From Limnospira sp050045915 (GTDB taxonomy: Bacteria > Cyanobacteriota > Cyanobacteriia > Cyanobacteriales > Microcoleaceae): a DNA stretch of 64,000 nucleotides. Positions 16,613-25,358 of the stretch are shown here, one piece after another. Both the position numbers and the translations under genes were made by a program. How positions within the stretch are numbered: the stretch's first letter is position 1; each line of letters starts with the position of its first letter. The DNA is taken from the NCBI GenBank assembly GCA_050045915.1, contig JBNGCR010000005.1:9033-73032 (forward strand). Reading direction: 5' to 3'. The notes below the pieces were generated by a model. That model was not told where the DNA came from. It saw only the letters and a list, made by a program, of their open reading frames with translations, and ran no database searches.

Positions 16613-18268
16613 ATGTCAAAAGAGCCGAAATCTGTCCAATCCGAACGACCAAACTCGCCCCCGACGCCGAAAGATTTATATTCGCGGCGGTGGTATCTCG
16701 GCCTGGATGTCGGTTCGACGGGACTGGCCGCATCTTTGCTGCTTCCCGCGACTCGGAAAGTCTATCCCATTTATTGGGTGTCCGATGGTGAGGAAAATCG
16801 CCAATTTCGCCTCCCCGACCGGGTGAACTGGCATCCCCAGGGAACCCATGAGGCGGTGGTTTTAGACCGATTTAAACCCCACCTTTGCCGAGCAATTCCC
16901 CATCATTTCGGAGCTTCTCAAACCCCCTATCCCCTCCTGCAAATTTCCCCCGATCGCACACTATTTTTAGGAAGATTTCGGCAGGCTTTACAGTTATTAA
17001 TTTCGACCCTTAATCCCCGGTTTGCGGGTGTGGAATTGTCTCTGGAGTCGGGGGAAACGCTGAGTCTGCCCCACTCCCTCACCTGCGGCGCGATCGGGTT
17101 GGAACCGGACGCCTTCAAAAACGCCCTCGATCGCCTCGCCGGTGTCATCGTGGGGGGTCCCGCAAACGCCTCCCACGCCTACCATTTCAACGTCAGGGAA
17201 GCCATTCTGGAGGCGGGTTTGGTGGAGAATCCTGGCCAAATTTTGACGGTAGAAGATGCGATCGCGACCCGATTGGCCCCATCGGACGATCCGCCCCCGG
17301 AGGGCCTGACTCTGATGATCAATTCGGGGGCAAAAACAACGGAATTGATGCTGGTCGATTTTGCAGAAAATATCGCGATCGGAGAAAGTGTCGCCTACGG
17401 GGGAGATGACCTAAATTTGGATATCATTTGTCAACTGATTCCCCAAGATTTGATCGCCGGGGACAATCCCAATTTTAGATCGCCCCTGTTCAATCTGATT
17501 GAAAATAATAAGAACATTTTACGGCAGGGAAAAAATCTAACTCTCCCCCTCAAAGGAACCGAAATAAAATTGACTCAAGCGGATTTCAACCGCCGGGTGC
17601 TGCAACCCTTCATCCGAACGTTAAACCAGGAACTCAACCAATTGATGAGTCGGGTGGGAACCTCCCCTGTAGCAGTCAAACGGGCGATTTGTTGGGGGGG
17701 AAACGGGTCTTGGTCGGCCCTCACTCAGTGGTTGCGACAAAAGCTCCCCAGCGCCGCCGTCATGCAAACTCCGCACCCCGGCGAGTCCGTGGCGTCGGGA
17801 TTAGCTCGAGTGAAATTATATCCCCAATTCTTCGATTTTGCCCGCCAACAATACGGCGATTATTTCCTGCTGGGGGAACTGCTGCGGGTGTTCGGGGATT
17901 TACCCTTGTCGGTGAAAGTGGTGATGAATCGCCTGGAGGAACGGGGGGTCAATACTCGCACCTGCGAAGCCCAAATTTTGGCAATCCTCGACGGCCAACT
18001 CCCCGCCGGGTTCGTCCCCACCGAGTCCGATTTGGCGCTATTCGCACCGGAATCGCGATCGCACCCCGACATTTCAATTATCAATCAGGGGGCACTGTTT
18101 TACAAGGACGTAGACGGCAGTTATTTTATCAACCTAGAACGGGCCGAGCGATCGCGCCAATACCTGCATCAACTCTCCCAAGGACACCGCCAAAACTTGG
18201 ACGAACCCCTGGCGATCGGAGAGTTTGATGGGGGAGTCGGGAGTCGGGAGTCGGGAGTCGGGAAATAA
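16613..18268 (+). CDS. Actin/Hsp70-fold (ASKHA) ATPase, unknown role
   Basis: 551 residues from ATG 16613, preceded by a gaggaga ribosome site; a TTG lies one codon upstream. Residues 28-45 hold the phosphate-1 loop (YLGLDVGSTGLAASLLL), about 220-260 the second phosphate loop region (LMINSGAKTTELMLVDF, GGDDLNLDI), and near 350 the adenosine motif (KRAICWGGNGSW). These are the signature blocks of the actin-Hsp70-sugar-kinase superfamily; no peptide-binding domain of DnaK is present, and a separate C-terminal domain (about 400-540) replaces it. It follows the acidic coiled-coil gene. The last dozen residues (GGVGSRESGVGK) are encoded by a spacer tandem repeat. Could be a filament-forming or chaperone-like ATPase; not determined. 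Confidence 0.8.
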   Translation: MSKEPKSVQSERPNSPPTPKDLYSRRWYLGLDVGSTGLAASLLLPATRKVYPIYWVSDGEENRQFRLPDRVNWHPQGTHEAVVLDRFKPHLCRAIPHHFGASQTPYPLLQISPDRTLFLGRFRQALQLLISTLNPRFAGVELSLESGETLSLPHSLTCGAIGLEPDAFKNALDRLAGVIVGGPANASHAYHFNVREAILEAGLVENPGQILTVEDAIATRLAPSDDPPPEGLTLMINSGAKTTELMLVDFAENIAIGESVAYGGDDLNLDIICQLIPQDLIAGDNPNFRSPLFNLIENNKNILRQGKNLTLPLKGTEIKLTQADFNRRVLQPFIRTLNQELNQLMSRVGTSPVAVKRAICWGGNGSWSALTQWLRQKLPSAAVMQTPHPGESVASGLARVKLYPQFFDFARQQYGDYFLLGELLRVFGDLPLSVKVVMNRLEERGVNTRTCEAQILAILDGQLPAGFVPTESDLALFAPESRSHPDISIINQGALFYKDVDGSYFINLERAERSRQYLHQLSQGHRQNLDEPLAIGEFDGGVGSRESGVGK

Positions 18269-18311
18269 ATTAACAATCAATAATTATTAATTATCAATTA
18301 TCAATTATCAA
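18234..18311. repeat. Tandem gggagtc repeat followed by AT-rich attaattatcaatt repeat
   Basis: Four gggagtc units at 18234-18264 lie inside the 3' end of the ATPase gene, then taattattaattatcaatta-type repeats fill the gap to the convergent gene. Confidence 0.8.
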
Positions 18312-19784
18312 TTATTTCCTCCGAGGCCAGGGAATGGAGGGATTGGCGGCTAATTTTTGGGCTACGGCCCGGGCGCCGTAGCGGTTCAGGTGACTGGGAT
18401 CGACGAAGTAATTATATTGGGTTAACGCCTGTTCCGATAAGTCGATGAACAGGAAATTATATTGCTGGGATAGGTATCTCATGCGATCGCGGAATTGGCG
18501 TTCGGCGGACCAGCGCACCGAGTCCAGATAGTCTTCGGTGAGGGGGAGGTTGACGAAAATCAGGGGGATATTACGGGAGGAGGTAAACGCCACCACCGAA
18601 TCGAAGGCCCGAGCCTGGACACCCTGCAAGTTGAAAGCCCGATAGTCGCCGTCGTACTGGCCGGGGACGTAGGGGCGATATTGATAATAGGTGTAGGGGT
18701 TGTAGCGATCGCCGAGGGGTAAAAATCCGTTGGCGTCGATCGCATTCAGGGATACGGGAAGGGCGGAAATCGGCTGTCGTCCGGGACGGTATATCAGATC
18801 TTGGAAATTCCCCGACGGGGCAACATTGTCCACAGGTTGCAAAGCCACTTCCTCCTCCGTGTGCATGAACTTCCACTTCGAGCCCGTCGCGTCGCAGGGT
18901 TGGGGAAGTTCGTAGCAGGTGGTTTGGTTGACTTCATTTTGGGCCAGTTGGGGGCGGACGCCGGAGGCCAACCGTTGATGTCCGGCGGAGTCGAGAATGG
19001 CGGCGAAAGTGCGATCGAAGCGTCCGCTGTTGAAGGCCCGCACCCCGTCGGCCCAGAGGATCATCCGGGGGAGTTGGTCGGGGGGCAGAACCTGTCTGAG
19101 GAGATAGTCCACCACCTGGGCGGTGGCGCCGTTGATGCCGAAGTTAAAAATTTTCAGGTTCCCGTATCCCTTGGCGGCGAGGGACCGCTGCATTTGGTTG
19201 GGATCGACCCCCTGCAGGGCGCGGGAACTGCCCACGATCAAAATGTCGGGGGTGCCGACGGTGTTCAAATAGGAGAGGTAAAGTTGTAGTTGGCGATCGA
19301 AGGGTTCGCTCTCGAAGCTGGGAAATCCGGCGGCGGAGCTGGTTTTGGTGGCCTGTTGCTGGGAATAGGTCAAGTTTCTCATGTATTCGACCACCTTTTT
19401 CTCCGCGAAGGCCCGTTTCGGACTCTGGGGGGGGACGGCCTGCATCCACGCCACCGCCTGCACCCACTGGCGGGCTACCTCGTCCCAATCTTCCTTGGTG
19501 CGGGCGGTTTGGGCTAAATTGGAGGCTTTCAGGGCAAAGCGAACGGATTCGTCGAAGGGGTTGGCTTCGGTGCAGGTGTTGGATTTGGAGAGGATCTGAC
19601 CCGACGATCGCGCCATCGCACCCTCGCGAACCCACTCCCCCCGGGACACCGGGGCCGCGATCGCCGCATCGGAGGGACGAACGGCGGAACTCGAGGGTCC
19701 GGACTGCGAACATCCGGCCAGGAGGGCGATCGGCAAGATCGATAAAATTTGGGCGGGCAACCGGAGACAAGAAAATCTGCTCAT
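18312..19784 (-). CDS. DUF1574-family lipoprotein with SGNH-hydrolase-like motifs
   Basis: 490 residues. N-terminal signal peptide with lipobox (LPIALLAGC, Cys25), then a low-complexity stretch and helical region. The SGNH-type blocks are visible: ILIVGSSRALQGVDP (GSSR with Ser), FNFGINGATAQVVDYLL (block II Gly and Asn), and near the end YFVDPSHLNRYGARAVA (catalytic D-x-x-H). Related DUF1574 proteins occur in cyanobacterial surface polysaccharide loci and are thought to act as acyl-modifying or esterase-like enzymes in the periplasm; that role is inferred. It is convergent with the ATPase gene. Start ATG at 19784. Confidence 0.78.
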   Translation of the reverse strand: MSRFSCLRLPAQILSILPIALLAGCSQSGPSSSAVRPSDAAIAAPVSRGEWVREGAMARSSGQILSKSNTCTEANPFDESVRFALKASNLAQTARTKEDWDEVARQWVQAVAWMQAVPPQSPKRAFAEKKVVEYMRNLTYSQQQATKTSSAAGFPSFESEPFDRQLQLYLSYLNTVGTPDILIVGSSRALQGVDPNQMQRSLAAKGYGNLKIFNFGINGATAQVVDYLLRQVLPPDQLPRMILWADGVRAFNSGRFDRTFAAILDSAGHQRLASGVRPQLAQNEVNQTTCYELPQPCDATGSKWKFMHTEEEVALQPVDNVAPSGNFQDLIYRPGRQPISALPVSLNAIDANGFLPLGDRYNPYTYYQYRPYVPGQYDGDYRAFNLQGVQARAFDSVVAFTSSRNIPLIFVNLPLTEDYLDSVRWSAERQFRDRMRYLSQQYNFLFIDLSEQALTQYNYFVDPSHLNRYGARAVAQKLAANPSIPWPRRK

Positions 19785-20140
19785 TGATGCTCTGGCAATA
19801 GCGCTGGGAATCTTGGGGACAATTGATTGTCCGGGTCAGTGTTTTATTATAGTCCCGAGAAGCCGGAAAGTGTGGGATGCCATAATTCCGCATCCCCCAC
19901 CCGAACCACTTCTTAAATCTCCGGGATTTGGGGGTGGGAAAGGGCGATCGCTCCCCCCCCGGATTGCAGGGCCGTTTCATTCTCCCCGAAAAATGGCAGA
20001 GGGAGCAGGGGGGGCAGAGGGAGCAGAGGAGGACAATAAATCATTAATTGTTAATTATTAATTATTAATTGTTAATTTTTAATTGCCCTTTCCGCCGTTT
20101 CAGGATAGCATCGATTCATCGATTTTAATTCACTCCAGTC
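19785..20140. repeat. Intergenic region with AT-rich tandem repeat
   Basis: 356 bases between divergent genes. It holds a G-rich tract (gagggagcaggggggcagag) near 19988-20010 and a taattattaattgttaattt-type repeat at 20036-20085. No gene seen. Confidence 0.6.
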
Positions 20141-21610
20141 ATGAAAATTATCATCATCGGCGGCGGACTCGGAGGGCTGGCGACGGCGATCCGGTTGCGG
20201 GCGATCGGACACCAAGTCACCCTTCTCGAAAAGCGTGATCAACCCGGAGGCCGCGCCTACGTTTATCGGCAGGATGGATTCACCTTCGACGGGGGCCCGA
20301 CAATTATCACCTCCCCCTGGTTAATTCACGACCTCTTTAAACTCTGCGGAAAAAATTCGGAAAATTATCTCAAATTGGTCAAACTCGACCCCTTCTATCG
20401 CGTCCGATTTCCGGATGGTTCCGTCTTTGAATACAACGACAATCCCGAACAGATTATCCGCCAAATTGAACAATTCAACCCCGCTGATGTGGAAGGATAC
20501 AAAAAATTCTGCAAAGCCGCCGACTCGGTATTTGAAAAGGGACTGCCTTTGATGACAAAACCCTTTCTGAAATTCACCGATATGCTGAAAGTCGCCCCGG
20601 ATATGATACAACTTCAATCCTATCGCTCGGTGGCGGGATTTGTCAACCAATATATCCGGGATGAACGGCTGCGGCAGGTGTTCAGTTTTCACCCCTTGCT
20701 GATCGGCGGAAATCCGTTCCAAAGTACCTCAATTTACGCCATGATTCACAAACTCGAACAGGCGTTCGGCATCTGGTTCGCGATGGGGGGAACCGGGGCG
20801 TTGGTGGGGGTGCTGGTGCGGCTGTTTGAAGAGAGTGGCGGAGAGTTATTGTTAAATTCAGAAGTCGATGAAATTGTCATCGATGAGAAGACAAAACGGG
20901 CGACAGGTGTAATTCTGAAAAATCGAGAAACCCTGGAAGCGGATGCGGTGGTGAGTAACGGGGATGTCTCGTTTACTTACTTGCATTTAATCCCGAAACG
21001 GTTTAGGAGAAAATACGGCGATCGCAAAATTAAAAGCCAGCGCCATTCCATTTCCCTGTTTGTTATTTATTTCGGAACCGACAGGCGTTATGAACATATG
21101 GCGCACCACGAAATCATCATGGGGCCGCGATATCGAGAATTGATGGACGACTTATTTAAACGGAAACATTTGGCGGAGGATTTTTCCCTATATTTGCACC
21201 GTCCCACGGCAACCGATCCGTCCCTGGCACCCCCCGGTTGTGACTGTTGGTATGTGTTATCTCCCGTCCCCAATTTGGCGGGAAATACGGACTGGAAAAC
21301 GGCGGCGAAACCGTACCGCGATCGCATCATCCAGTTTTTAGAAACTAATTATCTTCCCGACTTATCCAAACATATCGTCACCGAACATTACATCGATCCC
21401 CCGCATTTCCGGGACACTCTCAACAGCTATTTAGGAAGCGCATTTTCCATCGAACCGACACTAATGCAGTCCGCCTGGTTCCGTCCCCACAACGTCAGCG
21501 AAGATATCCCGAACCTCTATTTCGTCGGTGCCGGAACCCATCCCGGTGCCGGCATTCCGGGGGTGATGAGTTCGGCAAAAATCGTGGCAGATTTAATTGG
21601 AAAAGCCTGA
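20141..21610 (+). CDS. crtI: CrtI-type phytoene/carotenoid desaturase
   Basis: 489 residues, the usual CrtI length. The N-terminal dinucleotide fold is clear (IIIGGGLGGLATAIRLRAIG, then EKRDQPGGRAY), with the CrtI-specific segment GFTFDGGPTIITSPW and the C-terminal FAD motif NLYFVGAGTHPGAGIPGVMS. CrtI-type enzymes carry out multi-step desaturation, while cyanobacteria normally use CrtP, CrtQ and CrtH. CrtI occurs in Gloeobacter and a few others, so this gene may reflect lateral transfer or a second pathway step (for example a ketocarotenoid or C30 substrate). The product specificity cannot be told from sequence alone. No other carotenoid gene is adjacent. Start ATG with no strong ribosome site. 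Confidence 0.85.
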   Translation: MKIIIIGGGLGGLATAIRLRAIGHQVTLLEKRDQPGGRAYVYRQDGFTFDGGPTIITSPWLIHDLFKLCGKNSENYLKLVKLDPFYRVRFPDGSVFEYNDNPEQIIRQIEQFNPADVEGYKKFCKAADSVFEKGLPLMTKPFLKFTDMLKVAPDMIQLQSYRSVAGFVNQYIRDERLRQVFSFHPLLIGGNPFQSTSIYAMIHKLEQAFGIWFAMGGTGALVGVLVRLFEESGGELLLNSEVDEIVIDEKTKRATGVILKNRETLEADAVVSNGDVSFTYLHLIPKRFRRKYGDRKIKSQRHSISLFVIYFGTDRRYEHMAHHEIIMGPRYRELMDDLFKRKHLAEDFSLYLHRPTATDPSLAPPGCDCWYVLSPVPNLAGNTDWKTAAKPYRDRIIQFLETNYLPDLSKHIVTEHYIDPPHFRDTLNSYLGSAFSIEPTLMQSAWFRPHNVSEDIPNLYFVGAGTHPGAGIPGVMSSAKIVADLIGKA

Positions 21611-21916
21611 TTGTATCATCGGTAGGGGCAAGCCTCTGCCCTTGCCCAAAGTGAATTATAGAGAATAAATTTTTCCTCCGACAATTCATCAACCGGGCAA
21701 CCGGAGACGGTTGCCCCCACAGAAGTTGAGTTGATGGGTTGATGGGTTGATGGGTTGATGGGTTGATGAGGCAACCGGAGACGGTTGCCGCCACGGAGAG
21801 TTTATTAAATTTTTTTTAAATTTAATTCAAATCAAATCCGATCGCCTCATTCTAGAGTTAGTCTAGAATGGACACAAGATCCGCGATCGCATCGATTCTG
21901 ACTGAACGAACCTTCC
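21611..21916. repeat. Intergenic region with direct repeats
   Basis: 306 bases. Two copies of caaccggagacggttgcc (about 21701 and 21773) flank five tandem gatgggtt units (21733-21768). The same core recurs between urtC and urtD near 42110-42210. The region just before tex carries an AT-rich stretch. Confidence 0.7.
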
Positions 21917-24070
21917 ATGCTCAACATTCCTCACATCCTTGCTCAAGAACTGTCCCTGAAAGCCTATCAAGTCGAAAATGCCTTAGAATTGTTCGCGGAG
22001 GGGGCAACCATCCCGTTTGTCGCCCGCTACCGGAAAGAGCGGACGGGTTCCCTCGACGAAACCCAACTGCGGGATATTTCGGAACGATATAACTATTTGA
22101 CGGAACTCGAAGATCGCAAAAAAACGATACTCGAAGCGATCGCATCCCAAGGCAAACTCACCGACGAATTGCAGGCGAAAATAGAAGCCTGTCTGCTGAA
22201 AACCGAACTCGAAGATCTTTATCTTCCCTACCGCCCCAAACGCCGCACCCGCGCCACTACCGCCCGGGAACGGGGACTCGAACCCCTGGCCGATTTTATC
22301 GCATCCCTGAACCGGCGCGACGCCCCCGCCGCCTCTTTAGAATCGGAAGCCGCCAAATATATCGACGCGGAAAAGGGGGTGAAAACGCCGGAAGATGCCC
22401 TCAGCGGTGCCGCCGATATCATCGCAGAAGCGATCGCGGAAACGGCGGAATTGCGGGCGGATTTGCGGGAATATCTGATGGAAGAGGGGGCGTTTGTTTC
22501 CCGGGTTAAGGATGACTACCCGGAGGGTTCCACGAAGTTCGAGATGTACCGAAATTTCCGGGAAGACGTGATGGAAATCAAGCCACACAACCTGCTGGCG
22601 TTGCTGCGGGGGGAGGCGGACGGGATTCTGAAGGTGGATTTTGATTTCGATGAATCTTTTATTTTAGCACATTTGGAGTCGAAAATTATCCGCAGCAAAA
22701 ATCCTGAAATTCGACAATTTTATAAGGCGACAATCAAAGATGGGTTCAACCGCCTGATGAAAAACTCGTTGATTAGTGAAATTCGGAGCGATCGCAAAGC
22801 CGACGCCGACATCGAATCCATCAAAACCTTTGAAGCCAATTTGCGGGAGTTGTTGCTGTCCCCCCCGGCGGGGATGAAACCGACGCTGGCGATCGATCCG
22901 GGGTTCCGGACGGGGTGCAAAGTTTCCGTCCTGTCGGAAACCGGAAAGTTCTGCGAATATCAGACGATTTTCCCCCACCAGTCCACCAATCAACGACAGT
23001 CGGCGGCGAATACGATTCGGAGATTTATCGATAAATATAATATCGAATTGATCGCGATCGGCAACGGAACCGCCGGACGGGAAACCGAGGATTTTGTCAA
23101 AGAAACAATAGCCTCTTTACCCAACAAACCCATTCACGTCATGGTGAACGAATCCGGCGCCTCGATTTACTCCGCCAGCGACGTGGCAAGGGCGGAATTT
23201 CCCGAGTTAGATCTCACCGTCCGGGGGGCGATCAGCATCGGGCGCCGCCTGCAAGATCCCCTAGCGGAATTGGTAAAAATTGACCCCAAATCCATCGGCG
23301 TGGGACAGTATCAACACGATGTCGATCAAAAATTACTCAAGAAAAAACTCGATGAAACCGTCGAAAGTTGCGTCAACTATGTGGGGGTGGAACTCAACAC
23401 GGCATCGAAGGAATTACTGACGTTTGTTTCCGGAATCACCCCCGCGATCGCCCAAAATATCGTCAAATACCGCGACGAAAAAGGGGCGTTTAAAAACCGC
23501 AAAGAATTGCTAAAAGTATCCAAGTTGGGGCCGAAGGCGTTCCAGCAGTCCGCCGGGTTTCTGCGGATTCGGGGCGGCGCGAACCCCCTGGATAATACTG
23601 CCGTTCACCCGGAAAGTTACCCGGTGGTGGAACAAATTATATCGGATTTAGATGTGCCGTTAAATTCGATTTCCAAAACCTCCGACAAACTCAAATCGGT
23701 GAACTTGAAACGGTACGTCACCGATACCGTCGGTTTGCCCACCCTCAAGGATATTATCGCCGAATTGGAGAAGCCGGGACGGGACCCGCGATCGGAGTTC
23801 AAATACGCCACATTCCGGGATGATATCAAAGAAGTGTCCGACTTAAAACCGGGGATGCAGTTGGAGGGAATTGTCACGAATGTGGTCAATTTCGGCGCCT
23901 TCGTGGATATCGGCGTTCACCAGGACGGCTTGGTGCACATCTCCCAACTCGCCGATCGCTTCGTGGAAGATCCCAAACAGATCGTCCGTGTCGGACAGGT
24001 GGTAAACGTCCGCATTTTGGAGGTGAATGAAAAGCTAAAACGCATCAGTTTATCCATGCGGGGGATGTGA
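21917..24070 (+). CDS. tex: Tex-family RNA-binding protein (transcription accessory protein)
   Basis: 717 residues. Typical Tex order: N-terminal helix-turn-helix-like region with FVARYRKERTGSLDE, a long helical part (LEDRKKTILEAIASQ, YLPYRPKRRTRA), a YqgF/RuvC-like domain (KPTLAIDPGFRTGCKVSVLS, AIGNGTAGRETEDFV), helix-hairpin-helix motifs (VKYRDEKGAFKNRKELLKV), and a C-terminal S1 domain (GMQLEGIVTNVVNFGAFVDI). Tex proteins bind nucleic acids and are linked to transcription and RNA handling; the catalytic RuvC-like activity is not established. Full length, with no breakage. Upstream gene is crtI on the same strand, 306 bases away. Confidence 0.95.
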   Translation: MLNIPHILAQELSLKAYQVENALELFAEGATIPFVARYRKERTGSLDETQLRDISERYNYLTELEDRKKTILEAIASQGKLTDELQAKIEACLLKTELEDLYLPYRPKRRTRATTARERGLEPLADFIASLNRRDAPAASLESEAAKYIDAEKGVKTPEDALSGAADIIAEAIAETAELRADLREYLMEEGAFVSRVKDDYPEGSTKFEMYRNFREDVMEIKPHNLLALLRGEADGILKVDFDFDESFILAHLESKIIRSKNPEIRQFYKATIKDGFNRLMKNSLISEIRSDRKADADIESIKTFEANLRELLLSPPAGMKPTLAIDPGFRTGCKVSVLSETGKFCEYQTIFPHQSTNQRQSAANTIRRFIDKYNIELIAIGNGTAGRETEDFVKETIASLPNKPIHVMVNESGASIYSASDVARAEFPELDLTVRGAISIGRRLQDPLAELVKIDPKSIGVGQYQHDVDQKLLKKKLDETVESCVNYVGVELNTASKELLTFVSGITPAIAQNIVKYRDEKGAFKNRKELLKVSKLGPKAFQQSAGFLRIRGGANPLDNTAVHPESYPVVEQIISDLDVPLNSISKTSDKLKSVNLKRYVTDTVGLPTLKDIIAELEKPGRDPRSEFKYATFRDDIKEVSDLKPGMQLEGIVTNVVNFGAFVDIGVHQDGLVHISQLADRFVEDPKQIVRVGQVVNVRILEVNEKLKRISLSMRGM

Positions 24071-24118
24071 GGGTTCATTATTGAGGTTGAGCCCCAACTC
24101 CCATGGGGATATTGTCCG

Positions 24119-24139
24119 ATTCTCAATTGGATTGAGAAT
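24119..24139 (+). terminator. Hairpin after tex, likely terminator
   Basis: ATTCTCAAT-TGG-ATTGAGAAT forms a 9-bp perfect stem about 50 bases after the tex stop, followed by ttttgg. AT-rich stem and weak U-tract make it only a plausible intrinsic terminator. Confidence 0.4.
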
Positions 24140-24294
24140 TTTGGTTTCTATCTTGTCTCAGATCAATATTGAATATCGAAGGATTGTATAAGTATTCAAA
24201 CGGACTTGATATCACCCCCCTCCTGCCCAGATCTGGGGGGAGGAGAGAGGATTAAATAACAGGAAACACGACCCAACATAGCCAGCAATTTCCT

Positions 24295-25104
24295 TTATAA
24301 AAATTGGAAATAGCTGTCATTGAGATCGAGGGAAGATGTTCCTTCGATGACGGCAATAAGTTCGCGATCGCCCCCCAAACTCATCTGCAAGATAGCCGTT
24401 CCTGAAGGCAAGAAAACGCCGGTTTGAACCGATAGATCTTGGGTAGAAATCAGTTCGTAGCGATCGGCCGATCCGGAGAGTAGGATGGTATCTTCATTGG
24501 AGTCAAAATCGGCGACTCGGGCGTAACCCTCCCCGGCACGACTGGCTCCGAACAGGGTATCCTCGCCGCGATCGCCGAGGAGGAGGTCGCTGCCGCTGCC
24601 GCCGATCAAACTGTCGTTGCCCTGGCCGCCGTAAATTTCATCGTCACCGCTATCGCCAAAAATTGTATCGTTGTCCTGATTTCCAAACAGGAGATCCTTG
24701 CCATCTCCCCCATAGACCACATCTGCGCCGCGATCGCCGAACAGGGTGTCACTGCCGTCCGAGCCCACCACGATATCGTTATCTTGGCCGCTGAACAGCA
24801 GGTCGTCCCCGCCCTGGCCATCGAGAAAATCATCCCCCTTGAAAGAAGAAATGGTGTCATTGCCATCCCGGCCGAGGATCACGTCATTGCCCTCCGTGCC
24901 CAAGATTTCCTCCCCTTCGGAGGTTCCGATTTCGCTGGTGGGGGGACTCAGGGGGGAGAGTTGATCGAAGTGGTTCCGAAAGATAAAAACATCTGCGTCA
25001 GGCCCCCCCAGCAGCGTATCGACCTCCTCCGTCGAGACGATCGGCGGTTCGAGGGGTTCTTCGGGCTTCTGGCTATTGTTGGTGTCTTGAACTTGGTCTT
25101 CCAT
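24295..25104 (-). CDS. RTX-type calcium-binding repeat protein, small
   Basis: 269 residues. Residues 65-185 contain about ten nonapeptide repeats of the GGxGxDxUx type (GNDVILGRDGNDTI, GGDDLLFSGQDNDIV, GSDTLFGDRGADVV), which bind Ca2+ and form a beta-roll on secretion; the C-terminal 70 residues resemble the type I secretion region. No signal peptide, consistent with type I export. The sequence around VDTLLGGPDADVFIFRNHFD and LSPLSPP parallels the end of the next protein (VDTLNGGPGSDVFFLRSNVD, LAPLSPP), so this gene looks like a duplicate of the C-terminal module of the large neighbour. Start ATG 25104. Confidence 0.88.
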   Translation of the reverse strand: MEDQVQDTNNSQKPEEPLEPPIVSTEEVDTLLGGPDADVFIFRNHFDQLSPLSPPTSEIGTSEGEEILGTEGNDVILGRDGNDTISSFKGDDFLDGQGGDDLLFSGQDNDIVVGSDGSDTLFGDRGADVVYGGDGKDLLFGNQDNDTIFGDSGDDEIYGGQGNDSLIGGSGSDLLLGDRGEDTLFGASRAGEGYARVADFDSNEDTILLSGSADRYELISTQDLSVQTGVFLPSGTAILQMSLGGDRELIAVIEGTSSLDLNDSYFQFL

Positions 25105-25358
25105 TGTCCTAAAAAAATGACAATAATTTTGCTTCTACTTTATATCTTCCTCCATCTCAATTTATGATCGGGATATCCCGCAATAAAATTCAAACAATTT
25201 AAACAGTTTTTAATGTTTCCATCGTCGCCGGCGATCCCGATCCGATGGCGATGCACCGTCAATGGGGGAGGGGCTGGCGGGGGCTGGAACATTTTCCCGC
25301 CCGCCCTTCCCCGCCGTATTTTCAAGAGTTTGAGGGGTTGAATTTTTGCAACTCAAGA

